This document shows, in pieces, positions 1-10,211 of a DNA stretch of 64,000 bases (position 1 is its first letter; each line of letters opens with the position of its first letter). Source of the DNA: an uncultured Maritimibacter sp. (lineage in GTDB: Bacteria > Pseudomonadota > Alphaproteobacteria > Rhodobacterales > Rhodobacteraceae); the NCBI GenBank assembly GCA_913063035.1, contig CAJXYS010000009.1:1-64000 (forward strand), given 5' to 3'. The position numbers and the translations under genes are program-made. The notes below the pieces were generated by a model, which saw only the letters and a program-made list of their open reading frames with translations, ran no database searches and had not been told where the DNA came from.

Positions 1-1508
1 TCCTCGAGCGCCTCCTTGACGCGCACGAGGAAGGTCACCGCCCCCTTGCCGTCGACGATGCGGTGATCGTAGCTGAGCGCGAGATACATCATCGGGCGGG
101 CCTTGATCTCGCCTTTCACGACCATGGGGCGATCCTGGATCTTGTGCATGCCGAGGATGCCCGACTGCGGCGGGTTCAGGATCGGCGAGGACATGAGCGA
201 CCCGTAGACGCCGCCGTTCGAGATCGTGAAGGTGCCGCCCTGCATTTCCGCCATCGACAGCTTGCCGTCGCGGGCGCGGGCGCCAAGCTCGTTGATCTTC
301 TTCTCGATCGCGGCGAAGGACATCTGATCGGCGTCGCGCACCACCGGCACGACGAGCCCGGTCGGCGTGCCCACGGCGATGCCCATATGGACGAAGTTCT
401 TGTAGACGATGTCGGTGCCGTCAATCTCGGCGTTGACCTCCGGCACTTCCTTCAGGGCGTGGCAGCAGGCCTTGGTGAAAAAGGACATGAAGCCCAGCTT
501 CACGCCGTGCTTCTTCTCGAAGAGATCCTTGTATTCCTTGCGCAGCTCCATCGTCGCGGTCATGTCCACCTCGTTGTAGGTGGTCAGCATCGCGGCGGTG
601 TTCTGCGCATCCTTCAGCCGGCGCGCGATGGTCTGGCGCAGGCGGGTCATCTTGACCCGTTCCTCGCGGCTCGCATCCTCGGCCGGGACGGGGGCGCGGG
701 GCGCCTGGGCCGGTTCGGGCTTCGGTGCCTCGGCGGGCTTGGCCTTGGTGCCGGCGGCGATCGCCTTTTGCACGTCTTCCTTCATGATGCGGCCGTCGCG
801 GCCGGAGCCTTTCACGTCCTTTTCGCTCAGGCCGTGCTCTTCCATCATCTTCTTGGCAGAGGGGGCGTCCTCGACATCCGCACTGGCGCTGCCGCCGGCG
901 GCAGGCGCGGCCGGCGCCTCGGCGGCTTCCGCGGGCTTGGCGCCCGCGGCGCCCGCGCCGGTCGTCATCGTGGCGATCTTGGCGGAGGCTTCCACGGTTT
1001 CGCCCTCGGCGGCCAGGATTTCGGACAGCGTGCCGGTCGCGGGGGCGGGCACCTCGACGGAAACCTTGTCGGTCTCCAGCTCGCAGAGCATCTCGTCCTG
1101 CTGGACGGCGTCGCCGGGTTTCTTGAACCAGGTGGCGACGGTCGCCTCGGAGACGCTTTCGCCGAGCGTCGGCACCATCACGTCGACGGTCTTTCCGCCG
1201 CCGGTGTCGTCGTCCGCCGGGGCGGCCTCGGCCTTATCGGCCTTCGGCGCCGCGGGCGCGGCGGCGCCGGCGCCTTCTTCGACGGTGGCAAGCAGGGCGT
1301 CGACGCCCACGGTCTGGCCTTCCTCGGCCACGATCTCGCCCAGCGTGCCGGCCGCGGGCGCCGGCACTTCGACCGTCACCTTGTCGGTCTCGAGTTCGCA
1401 GAGCATCTCGTCCTGCTGGACCGGGTCGCCCGGCTTCTTGAACCAGGTCGCCACGGTCGCCTCGGAGACACTCTCGCCGAGCGTCGGCACGCGCACTTCG
1501 GTAGCCAT
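1..1508 (-). CDS. sucB: Dihydrolipoyl succinyltransferase, E2 of 2-oxoglutarate dehydrogenase (3' end cut)
   Basis: E2 core of the cytoplasmic 2-oxoglutarate dehydrogenase complex; it passes the succinyl group from lipoyl-lysine to CoA. The reverse-strand frame runs from ATG 1508 through the window edge, giving 502 residues; probably fewer than about 10 are missing. Two lipoyl domains are visible (about 1-77 and 106-182), with lipoylated lysines in ETDKV motifs at Lys43 and Lys148. Ala/Pro-rich linkers, a peripheral subunit-binding domain (about 215-250) and the catalytic acyltransferase domain follow. The active-site DHRIVDG motif has His482 and Asp486. It starts 4 nt after the sucA stop codon, so it is the last visible gene of the sucCDAB operon; lpd would be expected beyond the window. 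Two lipoyl domains rather than the single one of E. coli SucB is the notable point. Confidence 0.95.
   Translation of the reverse strand, partial: MATEVRVPTLGESVSEATVATWFKKPGDPVQQDEMLCELETDKVTVEVPAPAAGTLGEIVAEEGQTVGVDALLATVEEGAGAAAPAAPKADKAEAAPADDDTGGGKTVDVMVPTLGESVSEATVATWFKKPGDAVQQDEMLCELETDKVSVEVPAPATGTLSEILAAEGETVEASAKIATMTTGAGAAGAKPAEAAEAPAAPAAGGSASADVEDAPSAKKMMEEHGLSEKDVKGSGRDGRIMKEDVQKAIAAGTKAKPAEAPKPEPAQAPRAPVPAEDASREERVKMTRLRQTIARRLKDAQNTAAMLTTYNEVDMTATMELRKEYKDLFEKKHGVKLGFMSFFTKACCHALKEVPEVNAEIDGTDIVYKNFVHMGIAVGTPTGLVVPVVRDADQMSFAAIEKKINELGARARDGKLSMAEMQGGTFTISNGGVYGSLMSSPILNPPQSGILGMHKIQDRPMVVKGEIKARPMMYLALSYDHRIVDGKGAVTFLVRVKEALE
1026..1175. repeat. Imperfect direct repeat, copy 1 (second lipoyl domain of sucB)
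   Basis: This 150-bp stretch matches 1341-1490 at a constant offset of 315 bp (105 codons). It encodes the core of the second lipoyl domain. Both copies encode the same run from [20 protein letters not shown] through [12 protein letters not shown] with only scattered differences. Confidence 0.8.
1341..1490. repeat. Imperfect direct repeat, copy 2 (first lipoyl domain of sucB)
   Basis: Partner of 1026-1175. It encodes the core of the N-terminal lipoyl domain. Similarity is high at the nucleotide level as well as the protein level, which suggests recent duplication or gene conversion between the two domains. Confidence 0.8.
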
Positions 1509-1512
1509 TCCG

Positions 1513-4476
1513 TTATTCCTTCTCGAAGGTAAGCGCCTCGTTCACGATGGCGTCTTGCTGTTCCTTGTGTTGCTTGAGCAGGCCCGTGGCCGGCGAGGCC
1601 GCGGCCTGGCGCCCGACATAGCGCGGGCGGTTATGCGTCGCCTTGAGCCTGCCCAGCACCCATTCGAGGTTCGGCTCCATGAAGGTCCAGCCGCCCTGGT
1701 TCTTGGGTTCCTCCTGGCACCAGAGGATCTCGGCCTTGGGGAAGCGTTCCAGTTCCTTGATCAGGCTGAGCGCCGGGAACGGGTAGAACTGCTCGACACG
1801 CAGCAGGTAGATGTCGTCGATGCCGCGGGCGTCGCGTTCCTCCAGCAGGTCGTAATACACCTTGCCCGAGCAGAGAACGACGCGGCGGATCTTGTCGTCC
1901 TTGGCCAGCTTGGTGTCCGAATGGCCCTTCTCGGCATCGTCCCAGAGCACGCGGTGGAAGGACGACCCGTTGGTGAAATCCTCCATGTCCGAGATCGCCA
2001 GCCGGTGGCGCAGCAGCGATTTCGGCGTCATCAGCACCAGCGGCTTGCGGAAGCTGCGATGGAGCTGCCGGCGCAGGATGTGGAAGTAGTTGGCCGGCGT
2101 CGTGCAGTTGGCGACGATCCAGTTGTCCTCGGCCGACATCTGCAGGAACCGCTCCAGCCGGGCCGAGCTGTGCTCGGGGCCCTGGCCCTCGAAGCCATGC
2201 GGCAGCAACATCACCAGGCCGGACATCCGCAGCCACTTGCGTTCGCCCGAGCTGATGAATTGGTCGAACATGATCTGCGCGCCGTTGGCGAAGTCGCCGA
2301 ACTGCGCCTCCCAGAGCACCAGCGCGTTGGGCTCGGCCAGCGAGTAGCCGTATTCGTAGCCCAGCACCGCGTATTCCGAGAGCATCGAGTCGATCACCTC
2401 GTAGTTCGCCTGGCCCTCGCGGATGTGGTTGAGCGGGTGGTAGCGCTCGTCGGTTTCCTGGTCGACGATGGCCGAGTGGCGCTGCGAGAAGGTGCCGCGC
2501 GCCGAGTCCTGCCCGGCGAGGCGCACCGGGTAGCCTTCCAGCATCAGCGACCCGAAGGCGAGCGCCTCGGCGGTGGCCCAGTCGAGCCCCTGGCCGGTCT
2601 CGATCATCTCCTTCTTGGTATCGAGAAGGCGCGTGATCGTCTTGTGCGGCCTGTAGCCCTCGGGCAGGCGGGTCAGCGCCTGGCCGACGTCGCGGAAGGT
2701 CTCTTCGGCGATGGCGGTCTTGCCGCGCTCGTACTTGCCGCTGTGGGCTTCGAGATCGGCCCAGCGGCCGTCCAGCCAGTCGGCCTTGTTGGGCCGGTAG
2801 CTCTTGCCGGTCTCGAACTCCTCGTTCAGATGCGCCTGGAACGAGGCCTTCATGTCCTCGATCTCGCCCTCGGGGATCAGGCCGTCCTTGACCAGCCGCT
2901 CGGTATAGAGCTGCAGCGTCGTCTTGTGGCTCTTGATCTTCTTGTACATCGTGGGCTGCGTGAACATCGGTTCATCGCCCTCGTTGTGCCCGAAGCGCCG
3001 GTAGCAGAAGACGTCGATCACCACGTCCTTGCCGAATTTCTGGCGGAACTCGGTGGCCACCTTGGCGGCGTGGACGACGGCCTCTGGATCGTCGCCGTTG
3101 ACGTGGAAGATCGGCGCCTCGACCATCAGCGCGATATCGGTCGGGTAGGGCGAGGATCGCGACATGTGCGGCGCGGTGGTGAAACCGATCTGGTTGTTCA
3201 CCACGACATGGATCGTGCCGCCGGTGCGATGGCCCCGGAGACCCGACAGGCCGAAGCATTCGGCCACGACGCCCTGGCCCGCGAAGGCCGCGTCGCCGTG
3301 CAGCAGGATCGGCAGGACCCGCTTGCGCTCGGCGTCGTTGTGCTGGGCCTGCTTGGCCCGCGCCTTGCCGAGCACCACCGGGTTCACCGCCTCCAGGTGG
3401 CTGGGATTGGCGGTCAGCGACAGATGCACCTCGTTGCCGTCGAAGGTGCGGTCCGACGAGGCGCCGAGATGGTATTTCACGTCGCCCGATCCATCCACGT
3501 CCTCGGGCTTGAAGCTGCCGCCTTGAAATTCGTGGAAGATCGCGCGGTAGGGCTTGCCCATCACGTTGGCCAGAACCGAGAGCCGGCCGCGGTGCGGCAT
3601 GCCGATCACGATCTCCTTCACGCCCAGCGCGCCGCCGCGCTTGATGATCTGCTCCATCGCGGGGATCAGCGCCTCGCCGCCGTCGAGGCCGAAGCGCTTG
3701 GTGCCCATGTACTTGACGTGCAGGAACTTTTCGAAGCCCTCGGCTTCCACGAGCTTGTTCAGGATCGCCTTCCGCCCCTCGCGCGTGAAGGTGATCTCCT
3801 TGCCGTAGCCCTCGATCCGCTCTTTCAGCCAGGCGGACTGCTCGGGATCGGAGATGTGCATGTACTGCAGCGCGAAGGTGCCGCAATAGGTGCGCTTCAC
3901 CATGGCGAGGATTTCGCGCATCGACGCGACTTGCAGGCCCAGCACGTTGTCGATGAAGATCGGCCGGTCCATGTCCGCCTCTGCGAAGCCGTAGGTCTGC
4001 GGCTCCAGCTCGGGGTGCGGGTCAGGGTTGCGCATTCCCAGCGGATCGAGCTGCGCGGCGAGGTGGCCACGGATCCGGTAGGCGCGGATCAGCATCAGCG
4101 CCCGGATGCTGTCGAGCACCGCGCGCTTGACCTGTTCGTCGGTGACCGACACGCCGGTCTCGGCCGCCTTGCCCTTGATCTTGCCGGCGATCTCGCCTGC
4201 CATCGCCGGCTCGGTCGTCCACATGCCGTCCAGCGCGTTGGTCAGGTCGTCGTTCGGCGTCGGGGGCCAGTCCTTGCGTTCCCATGACGGGCCCTTGGCC
4301 TCGCGCTTGACGTCCATCTCGTCGTCGCCGAGCGACCGGAAGAACGCTGCCCAGGCTTCGTCCACCGAGGCCGGGTCGCTCGCGTAGCGCGCGTAGAGCT
4401 GCTCGACATATTCGGCGTTATGGCCCTGGAGGAAGGAAGAGGAGCGGAACTGATCGTTCGGGCTCTGGTCCGTCAT
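1513..4476 (-). CDS. sucA: 2-oxoglutarate dehydrogenase E1 component
   Basis: Thiamine-diphosphate-dependent E1 decarboxylates 2-oxoglutarate and succinylates the lipoyl arms of SucB. The 987-residue product has the N-terminal E1 segment ([16 protein letters not shown]), the [13 protein letters not shown] motif, and the ThDP/Mg2+ region [16 protein letters not shown] followed by [10 protein letters not shown]. The transketolase-like C-terminal half ends with the usual E1 C-terminal domain. An ATG 12 nt further upstream would add MGAT. I prefer ATG 4476 because [10 protein letters not shown] is a typical N-terminus and GGGTG lies just before it. It lies 58 nt after sucD, across a strong GC hairpin, and is followed by sucB. 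Confidence 0.96.
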   Translation of the reverse strand: MTDQSPNDQFRSSSFLQGHNAEYVEQLYARYASDPASVDEAWAAFFRSLGDDEMDVKREAKGPSWERKDWPPTPNDDLTNALDGMWTTEPAMAGEIAGKIKGKAAETGVSVTDEQVKRAVLDSIRALMLIRAYRIRGHLAAQLDPLGMRNPDPHPELEPQTYGFAEADMDRPIFIDNVLGLQVASMREILAMVKRTYCGTFALQYMHISDPEQSAWLKERIEGYGKEITFTREGRKAILNKLVEAEGFEKFLHVKYMGTKRFGLDGGEALIPAMEQIIKRGGALGVKEIVIGMPHRGRLSVLANVMGKPYRAIFHEFQGGSFKPEDVDGSGDVKYHLGASSDRTFDGNEVHLSLTANPSHLEAVNPVVLGKARAKQAQHNDAERKRVLPILLHGDAAFAGQGVVAECFGLSGLRGHRTGGTIHVVVNNQIGFTTAPHMSRSSPYPTDIALMVEAPIFHVNGDDPEAVVHAAKVATEFRQKFGKDVVIDVFCYRRFGHNEGDEPMFTQPTMYKKIKSHKTTLQLYTERLVKDGLIPEGEIEDMKASFQAHLNEEFETGKSYRPNKADWLDGRWADLEAHSGKYERGKTAIAEETFRDVGQALTRLPEGYRPHKTITRLLDTKKEMIETGQGLDWATAEALAFGSLMLEGYPVRLAGQDSARGTFSQRHSAIVDQETDERYHPLNHIREGQANYEVIDSMLSEYAVLGYEYGYSLAEPNALVLWEAQFGDFANGAQIMFDQFISSGERKWLRMSGLVMLLPHGFEGQGPEHSSARLERFLQMSAEDNWIVANCTTPANYFHILRRQLHRSFRKPLVLMTPKSLLRHRLAISDMEDFTNGSSFHRVLWDDAEKGHSDTKLAKDDKIRRVVLCSGKVYYDLLEERDARGIDDIYLLRVEQFYPFPALSLIKELERFPKAEILWCQEEPKNQGGWTFMEPNLEWVLGRLKATHNRPRYVGRQAAASPATGLLKQHKEQQDAIVNEALTFEKE

Positions 4477-4496
4477 GGTCGCACCCATCGTGTTGG

Positions 4497-4521
4497 CCCG
4501 CGCGCCACCGTGGCGCGCGGG
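4497..4521 (-). repeat. GC-rich hairpin between sucD and sucA
   Basis: Perfect inverted repeat of 12 bp arms (4497-4508 and 4510-4521) centred on one base. No T-tract follows on either strand, so it is more likely an mRNA processing or stability element, or a partial attenuator within the operon, than a full terminator. Confidence 0.6.
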
Positions 4522-4534
4522 ATCGGAAGTCGTC

Positions 4535-5416
4535 TCAGCCGATCGCCTTCAGCACGGCTTCGCCGAGACCCGCGGGGCTGTCGGCCACCACGATCCCGGC
4601 GGATTTCATCGCCTCGATCTTGTCGTCGGCGCCGCCTTTGCCGCCCGCGACGATCGCGCCCGCATGACCCATACGCCGGCCCGGCGGCGCCGTGCGCCCC
4701 GCGATGAAGCCGGCGGTGGGCTTCCAGCGGCCCTTTTTCCTCTCGTCCGCCAGGAACTGCGCGGCGTCTTCTTCGGCCGAGCCGCCGATCTCGCCGATCA
4801 TGATGATCGACTCGGTCTCGTCGTCGGCGAGGAACCATTCGAGCACGTCGATATGCTCGGTTCCCTTGATCGGGTCACCGCCGATACCCACGCAGGTCGA
4901 CTGGCCGAGGCCGACATCGGTGGTCTGCTTGACCGCCTCGTAGGTCAGCGTCCCGGAGCGCGAGACCACGCCGCAGGAGCCGCGCTTGTGGATGTGGCCC
5001 GGCATGATGCCGATCTTGCAGGCATCCGGCGTGATGACGCCCGGGCAGTTCGGCCCGACCAGCACCGATTTGGAGCCTTCCAGCGCGCGCTTGACCTTCA
5101 TCATGTCGAGCACCGGGATGCCCTCGGTGATGCAGACGATCAGCTCCATCTCGGCGTCGATGGCCTCGAGGATGGAGTCGGCCGCGAAGGGCGGCGGGAC
5201 GTAGATCACGGAGGCGTTCGCCTCGGTCTTCGCCCGGGCCTCGTGCACCGAGTTGAAGACCGGCAGGTCCAGATGGGTCTGTCCGCCCTTTCCGGGGGTC
5301 ACGCCGCCGACCATCTTGGTGCCGTAGGCAATCGCCTGCTCGGAGTGGAAGGTGCCTTGGCTGCCGGTGAAGCCCTGGCAGATGACTTTGGTGTTTTCGT
5401 CTACGAGAACTGCCAT
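4535..5416 (-). CDS. sucD: Succinyl-CoA ligase (ADP-forming) subunit alpha
   Basis: Substrate-level phosphorylation step of the TCA cycle: succinyl-CoA + ADP/GDP + Pi to succinate + CoA + NTP. The 293-residue protein begins [18 protein letters not shown], the CoA-binding Rossmann domain. It carries the phosphohistidine motif [14 protein letters not shown] near residue 245. Length is normal for the family. It starts 5 nt after sucC; its ribosome-binding sequence overlaps the sucC stop codon, which suggests translational coupling. The subunit works as a heterodimer or heterotetramer with SucC. Confidence 0.97.
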   Translation of the reverse strand: MAVLVDENTKVICQGFTGSQGTFHSEQAIAYGTKMVGGVTPGKGGQTHLDLPVFNSVHEARAKTEANASVIYVPPPFAADSILEAIDAEMELIVCITEGIPVLDMMKVKRALEGSKSVLVGPNCPGVITPDACKIGIMPGHIHKRGSCGVVSRSGTLTYEAVKQTTDVGLGQSTCVGIGGDPIKGTEHIDVLEWFLADDETESIIMIGEIGGSAEEDAAQFLADERKKGRWKPTAGFIAGRTAPPGRRMGHAGAIVAGGKGGADDKIEAMKSAGIVVADSPAGLGEAVLKAIG

Positions 5417-5421
5417 TTGCC

Positions 5422-6615
5422 TTACCCCTTCACCGCTTTGACGATCTTGTCGGCCGCATCGCTCAGGTCGTCGGCCGCGATGACGTTCAGCCCGCTTTCG
5501 TTGATGATCTTCTTGCCCTGTTCAACATTCGTGCCTTCGAGCCGCACGACCAGGGGCACCTGCAGGCCGACCTCCTTGACCGCCTGCACCACGCCGTCGG
5601 CGATGATGTCGCAGCGCATGATCCCGCCGAAAATGTTGACCAGGATGCCTTTGACGTTGTCGTCGGAGGTGATGATCTTGAACGCCTCGGTCACCTTTTC
5701 CTTGGTGGCGCCGCCGCCGACGTCGAGGAAGTTGGCGGGTTCCGCGCCGTAGAGCTTGATGATGTCCATCGTCGCCATGGCAAGGCCCGCGCCGTTGACC
5801 ATGCAGCCGATCTCACCGTCGAGCGCGATGTAGTTCAGGTCGTATTTCGACGCGGCGAGTTCCTTGGGATCCTCCTCGGTCTCGTCACGCAGCGCGGCGA
5901 TATCGGGGTGCCGGTAAAGTGCGTTCGAATCGAAGCCCATCTTCGCGTCGAGGCACTTCAGGTCGCCCGCGGGCGTCACGATCAGCGGGTTGATTTCCAG
6001 CATCTCGCAGTCTTTGTCCACGAAAAGCTTGTAGAGAATGCCCATCAGCTGGACGCACTGCTTCACCTGTTTGCCCTCGAGGCCCAGCATGAAGGCAATG
6101 CGCCGGCCGTGGAAGCCCTGGTAGCCCGTGGCCGGGTCGACGGAGAAGGACAGGATCTTCTCCGGCGTGGACGCGGCGACTTCCTCGATGTCCATGCCGC
6201 CCTCGGTGGAGCAGACGAAGGAGATGCGGCTCGTCACACGGTCGACCAGCAGCGCGAGGTAAAGCTCGCGATCGATGTCGCTGCCATCCTCGATGTAGAT
6301 GCGGTTGACCTGTTTTCCGGCCGGGCCGGTCTGGTGCGTCACGAGGGTGCGGCCCAGCATGCGCTTGGCCTCGGTCTCGGCCTCCTCGACCGACTTGGCC
6401 AGCCTTACGCCGCCCTTGTCGCCGACGTCGGTTTCCTTGAAGTGGCCCTTGCCGCGGCCGCCGGCGTGGATCTGTGCCTTCACGACCCAGAGCGGGCCGT
6501 CGAGTTCCCCGGCGGCGGTCTTGGCCTCCTCGGCCTTGGTCACCGCGCGGCCGTCCGACACCGGGGCGCCGTAGTCGCGCAGAAGGCTTTTCGCCTGATA
6601 TTCATGAATGTTCAT
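5422..6615 (-). CDS. sucC: Succinyl-CoA ligase (ADP-forming) subunit beta
   Basis: Nucleotide-binding subunit of succinyl-CoA synthetase. The 397-residue protein begins [12 protein letters not shown], the standard N-terminus, followed by the ATP-grasp domain ([15 protein letters not shown] near 46-60). The C-terminal CoA-ligase domain contains [13 protein letters not shown] and [14 protein letters not shown]. It is the first gene of the sucCDAB operon. The leader (6616-6808) contains the paired GTGATCAC operator described separately, so the operon probably has its own promoter despite lying downstream of mdh on the same strand. In the ethylmalonyl-CoA pathway, propionyl-CoA carbon arrives here as succinyl-CoA. 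Confidence 0.97.
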   Translation of the reverse strand: MNIHEYQAKSLLRDYGAPVSDGRAVTKAEEAKTAAGELDGPLWVVKAQIHAGGRGKGHFKETDVGDKGGVRLAKSVEEAETEAKRMLGRTLVTHQTGPAGKQVNRIYIEDGSDIDRELYLALLVDRVTSRISFVCSTEGGMDIEEVAASTPEKILSFSVDPATGYQGFHGRRIAFMLGLEGKQVKQCVQLMGILYKLFVDKDCEMLEINPLIVTPAGDLKCLDAKMGFDSNALYRHPDIAALRDETEEDPKELAASKYDLNYIALDGEIGCMVNGAGLAMATMDIIKLYGAEPANFLDVGGGATKEKVTEAFKIITSDDNVKGILVNIFGGIMRCDIIADGVVQAVKEVGLQVPLVVRLEGTNVEQGKKIINESGLNVIAADDLSDAADKIVKAVKG

Positions 6616-6721
6616 GAAAACTGTCCCGTCTTTCTTGCGTTGACGGCGACCTAAGCACAGACGATTGGGGCTGAGAAGGAAAACCCGCTGAAAACCCGCC
6701 TATTCGACGTATTTTCTGCGG

Positions 6722-6757
6722 TTTGTGATCACGCAATTTCTAGGTGTGATCACAAAA
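6722..6757 (-). promoter_or_regulatory. Paired palindromic operator upstream of sucC
   Basis: Two exact GTGATCAC palindromes at 6725-6732 and 6746-6753, centres 21 bp apart. Read toward sucC the element is TTTGTGATCAC, a 13-nt spacer containing AGAAA, then GTGATCACAAAC. The proximal palindrome ends 109 nt before the sucC start codon. The same architecture and flanks occur before sdhC at 11346-11381. Spacing of two helical turns implies a dimer pair or tetramer bound on one DNA face. Regulator not identified. Confidence 0.8.
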
Positions 6758-6772
6758 CTGTCGGGGCGTAAC

Positions 6773-6792
6773 CCGCGGGCCGGAGCCCGCGG
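6773..6792 (-). terminator. Terminator-like hairpin after mdh
   Basis: Perfect 8-bp stem (6773-6780 with 6785-6792) with a CGGA loop, 17 nt beyond the mdh stop codon on the minus strand. No strong T-tract follows. It separates mdh from the suc operator and promoter region. Confidence 0.5.
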
Positions 6793-6808
6793 ATTCGCCA
6801 TGTTCGGG

Positions 6809-7891
<1,083 letters not shown>

Positions 7892-8003
7892 TCAACTCCC
7901 GGAGAAACATTGGAAAACTGGCGCCGCCGGCCCCTGCGCGGCCCCTGTGATATCTGCCGCTGCGGCGCAGCGCGGCCGCCCGGACGCCACTCTCGGGGGC
8001 TGT

Positions 8004-8026
8004 CCGCGGGGCGAGTCGCCCCGCGG
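8004..8026 (-). terminator. Terminator-like hairpin after the 105-residue exported protein gene
   Basis: Perfect 11-bp GC stem (8004-8014 with 8016-8026), 8 nt past the stop codon of the minus-strand gene at 8034-8351. There is no T-tract. The remaining non-coding part, 7772-8003, must contain the mdh promoter, but I cannot place it. Confidence 0.5.
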
Positions 8027-8033
8027 TCCGTCC

Positions 8034-8351
8034 CTAGACCGGGTCGCCCTGCGGCACGATGATGTCTTCGAAGGCATCACCGGTCGCCAGCAGGCAGCTC
8101 ACCCCGTCGGGGCGTGTGACGATGATCGTCCAGCTTCCGGTTTCGGTCGAGGCGAACAGCTCCACCACCCGGTCGCCGCGGCCAAGACCGATCGACTGGC
8201 GCGTCTCGCCGAAACGGGTCTCCAGCCGGTCGATCACGGTCTGGCGGTCGCCACAGGCCATCACACCGGCGGTGCCGGACTGCGCAGCCCAAAGCGTTGC
8301 CAGAATTAGCCCCCCGAACCCCAAGGAGAGCGCGAACAGGTTGTCCCGCAT
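8034..8351 (-). CDS. Small exported protein of unknown function
   Basis: Encodes 105 residues with an N-terminal hydrophobic signal sequence (about 1-29: basic MRDN start, then a Leu/Gly/Ala core). A mature domain of about 75 residues with two cysteines follows, ending ATGDAFEDIIVPQGDPV. The segment around STETGSWTIIVTRPDGVSC looks like a compact beta-rich periplasmic domain. It is divergent from mcl2 with a 211-nt shared promoter region, and a hairpin follows its stop. I do not recognise a named family; it is probably a conserved Rhodobacteraceae periplasmic protein. Confidence 0.75.
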   Translation of the reverse strand: MRDNLFALSLGFGGLILATLWAAQSGTAGVMACGDRQTVIDRLETRFGETRQSIGLGRGDRVVELFASTETGSWTIIVTRPDGVSCLLATGDAFEDIIVPQGDPV

Positions 8352-8562
8352 GTTGGTCCCTTTCCCCAGATGCCCCCCGCATCGCCGCTGCCGGACAGTC
8401 TCGCGGCGAAATCACGAAGGCGGGGTTAACCCGCCGTGCGCCGGATGGAGGGATTGACGCGGCTTTGAAGCAAATCGCGCCGAGCGGGTGCGGCCACGGG
8501 GCGCTTGCGCGGGGGCGGGGGCTGTGCTGCATTGCGGCACGAACAGGGGAGGGCGAGAATCG

Positions 8563-9450
8563 ATGGACTACACTTCAAGGCCGTTCCGGTCCGTCCTGTA
8601 CATTCCGGGCTCGAAGTCCCGGGCGCTGGACAAGGCGCGGCAGCTGCCGACGGACGCGATCATCTTCGACCTGGAGGACGCGGTCGCCGCCGGCGAGAAG
8701 GACGCGGCGCGGGATCTCCTGGCGAAGACGCTGGTAGATGGTGGCTACGGGCCGCGCGCGCAGATCGTGCGCATCAACGCCTTCGACACCGACTGGGCCG
8801 AGGACGACCTCGCCGCGATCGGTCCCGCCGCGCCCCAGGCGGTGCTGCTGCCCAAGGTCAACGACGCCGATGACATCATGCGCCTCGAGGCGCGGCTCGA
8901 CGGCATCCCGGCCGCGCGCGACACCCGCATCTGGGCGATGATGGAAACCTGCGAGGGTGTCCTGAACGCGCGCGAGATCGCGGCCGCCTCGCCGCGGATG
9001 GCGGGGTTCGTGCTGGGCACCAACGATCTGGCCAAGGAATTGACGGCGCGGCTGGTGCCGGACCGCGGCCCGCTCATGACCTCTTTGTCGCTCTGTCTGC
9101 TGGCTGCGCGGGCCCGGGGCCTGGTCTGTGTCGACGGGGTCTACAACGCTTTCAAGGATGCCGACGGCCTGCGCGCCGAGTGCGTTCAGGGCCGCGACAT
9201 GGGCTTCGACGGCAAGACCCTGATCCATCCCGCCCAGCTGGAAATCGCCAACACGGTCTACGCCCCGGCCGAAGACGAACTCGACCTTGCGCGCCGCCAG
9301 ATCGCCGCCTTCGAAGCGGCCGAGGCCTCTGGCGAGGGGGTCGCGGTGGTTGACGGCCGGATCGTGGAGAACCTTCATGTCGAGACGGCCCGCAAAACGA
9401 TCGCCCGCGCCGAGGCGATCCTGAAACTGGAAAAGGAGTCCGCGGCATGA
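8563..9450 (+). CDS. mcl2: (3S)-malyl-CoA thioesterase, HpcH/CitE family
   Basis: Hydrolyses (3S)-malyl-CoA to malate and CoA, completing apparent malate synthase activity in the ethylmalonyl-CoA pathway. The 295-residue TIM-barrel protein of the HpcH/HpaI-CitE family begins MDYTSRPFRSVLYIPGSKSR. It has the metal/substrate motifs IIFDLEDAV, AMMETCEGVLNA and MGFDGKTLIHPAQ. It resembles the short thioesterase Mcl2 of Rhodobacter sphaeroides more than the longer malyl-CoA lyase Mcl1, and the nearby mch supports this. An upstream ATG (8488) would add 25 unlike residues; ATG 8563 follows a purine-rich AGGGGAGGGCGAG. The last 4 nt overlap the next gene (ATGA). Confidence 0.88.
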   Translation: MDYTSRPFRSVLYIPGSKSRALDKARQLPTDAIIFDLEDAVAAGEKDAARDLLAKTLVDGGYGPRAQIVRINAFDTDWAEDDLAAIGPAAPQAVLLPKVNDADDIMRLEARLDGIPAARDTRIWAMMETCEGVLNAREIAAASPRMAGFVLGTNDLAKELTARLVPDRGPLMTSLSLCLLAARARGLVCVDGVYNAFKDADGLRAECVQGRDMGFDGKTLIHPAQLEIANTVYAPAEDELDLARRQIAAFEAAEASGEGVAVVDGRIVENLHVETARKTIARAEAILKLEKESAA

Positions 9451-10004
9451 TCCTTCTCGTTCTCGGCCTTGCGCTCTGGATTTTCGCGCATCTCTTCAAG
9501 CGGCTCATGCCGGATGCGCGGGCGGAGATGGGCGACAAGGGCAAAGGCCTCGTCGCCGTCGCGATCCTGGCCTCCATCGTGCTCATGGTGATCGGGTACC
9601 GCGCCGCCGAACCGGTGTTCCTGTGGTTTCCGCCGCCTTTCCTGACCCATCTGAACAATCTCCTGATGCTGTTGGCGGTCTACCTGTTCGCGGTCTCGGG
9701 GGCGAAGACGCGCCTGAGCGGCATCATCCGCCATCCGCAGCTGACCGCGGTGAAGACATGGGCGGTTGCGCATCTGCTGGTGAACGGCGATCTCGCCTCG
9801 GTGATCCTTTTCGGCGGGCTGCTGGCCTGGGCCGTGGTCAGCGTGATCCTGATCAACAAAGCCGAGCCGGCGCCGGCACGCCCCGCGCCGGCCCCGATCG
9901 GCAAGGAAATCGGCGTGGCCGTCGCGGCCGTGGTGGTCTACGGCCTGATCGGCATGGTCCATGGCTGGCTGGGCTACTGGCCCTTCCCGGGCGGGGGCAT
10001 GTGA
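9447..10004 (+). CDS. NnrU family integral membrane protein
   Basis: A 185-residue, strongly hydrophobic protein with about five predicted membrane segments. It matches the NnrU family in its N-terminal ILGLALWIFAHLFKR-like pattern, the loop FLTHLNNLLMLLAVYLF, and AVKTWAVAHLLVNGDLASV. NnrU was first noted near nitrite/nitric-oxide reductase genes in Rhodobacter; its biochemical role is not established, and a homologue in plants (Z-ISO) isomerises carotenoids. It overlaps mcl2 by 4 nt and the next gene by 1 nt, so translation is coupled within an ethylmalonyl-CoA operon. No denitrification gene is nearby. Confidence 0.9.
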   Translation: MILLVLGLALWIFAHLFKRLMPDARAEMGDKGKGLVAVAILASIVLMVIGYRAAEPVFLWFPPPFLTHLNNLLMLLAVYLFAVSGAKTRLSGIIRHPQLTAVKTWAVAHLLVNGDLASVILFGGLLAWAVVSVILINKAEPAPARPAPAPIGKEIGVAVAAVVVYGLIGMVHGWLGYWPFPGGGM

Positions 10005-10207
10005 TGCGGGCGTACCGGCTTTTGACGGGCGAAGACGGTTCGGCCTTCTGTCACAAGGTGACCGCCGCGCTCGACAGGGGTTGGGCGCTTTATGGCGATC
10101 CGTCCTATGCCTATGACGCGGCCAACGGCGTGATGCGTTGCGCGCAAGCCGTCGTGAAAGACGTGGCCGGTGACTACGACCCGGACGTGAAACTGGGGAG
10201 CCTCTGA
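10004..10207 (+). CDS. DUF1737 domain small protein
   Basis: 67 residues, MRAYRLLTGEDGSAFCHKVT through AVVKDVAGDYDPDVKL. The pattern 'YRLLTG-D...F...V..AL..GW.L.G.P.....' is that of the DUF1737 family of small soluble proteins of unknown function. The start codon overlaps the nnrU-family stop (TGATG), and mch starts 4 nt after its stop. It is therefore an obligate member of the mcl2-nnrU-DUF1737-mch transcript. Confidence 0.88.
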   Translation: MRAYRLLTGEDGSAFCHKVTAALDRGWALYGDPSYAYDAANGVMRCAQAVVKDVAGDYDPDVKLGSL

Positions 10208-10211
10208 GCCG

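Noticed and set aside
580-4287. A 1235-codon open frame on the plus strand opposite sucA/sucB
   Set aside because: High GC content leaves stop-free antisense frames. The opposite strand encodes unmistakable SucA and SucB motifs, and the antisense product is low-complexity His/Arg/Leu-rich.
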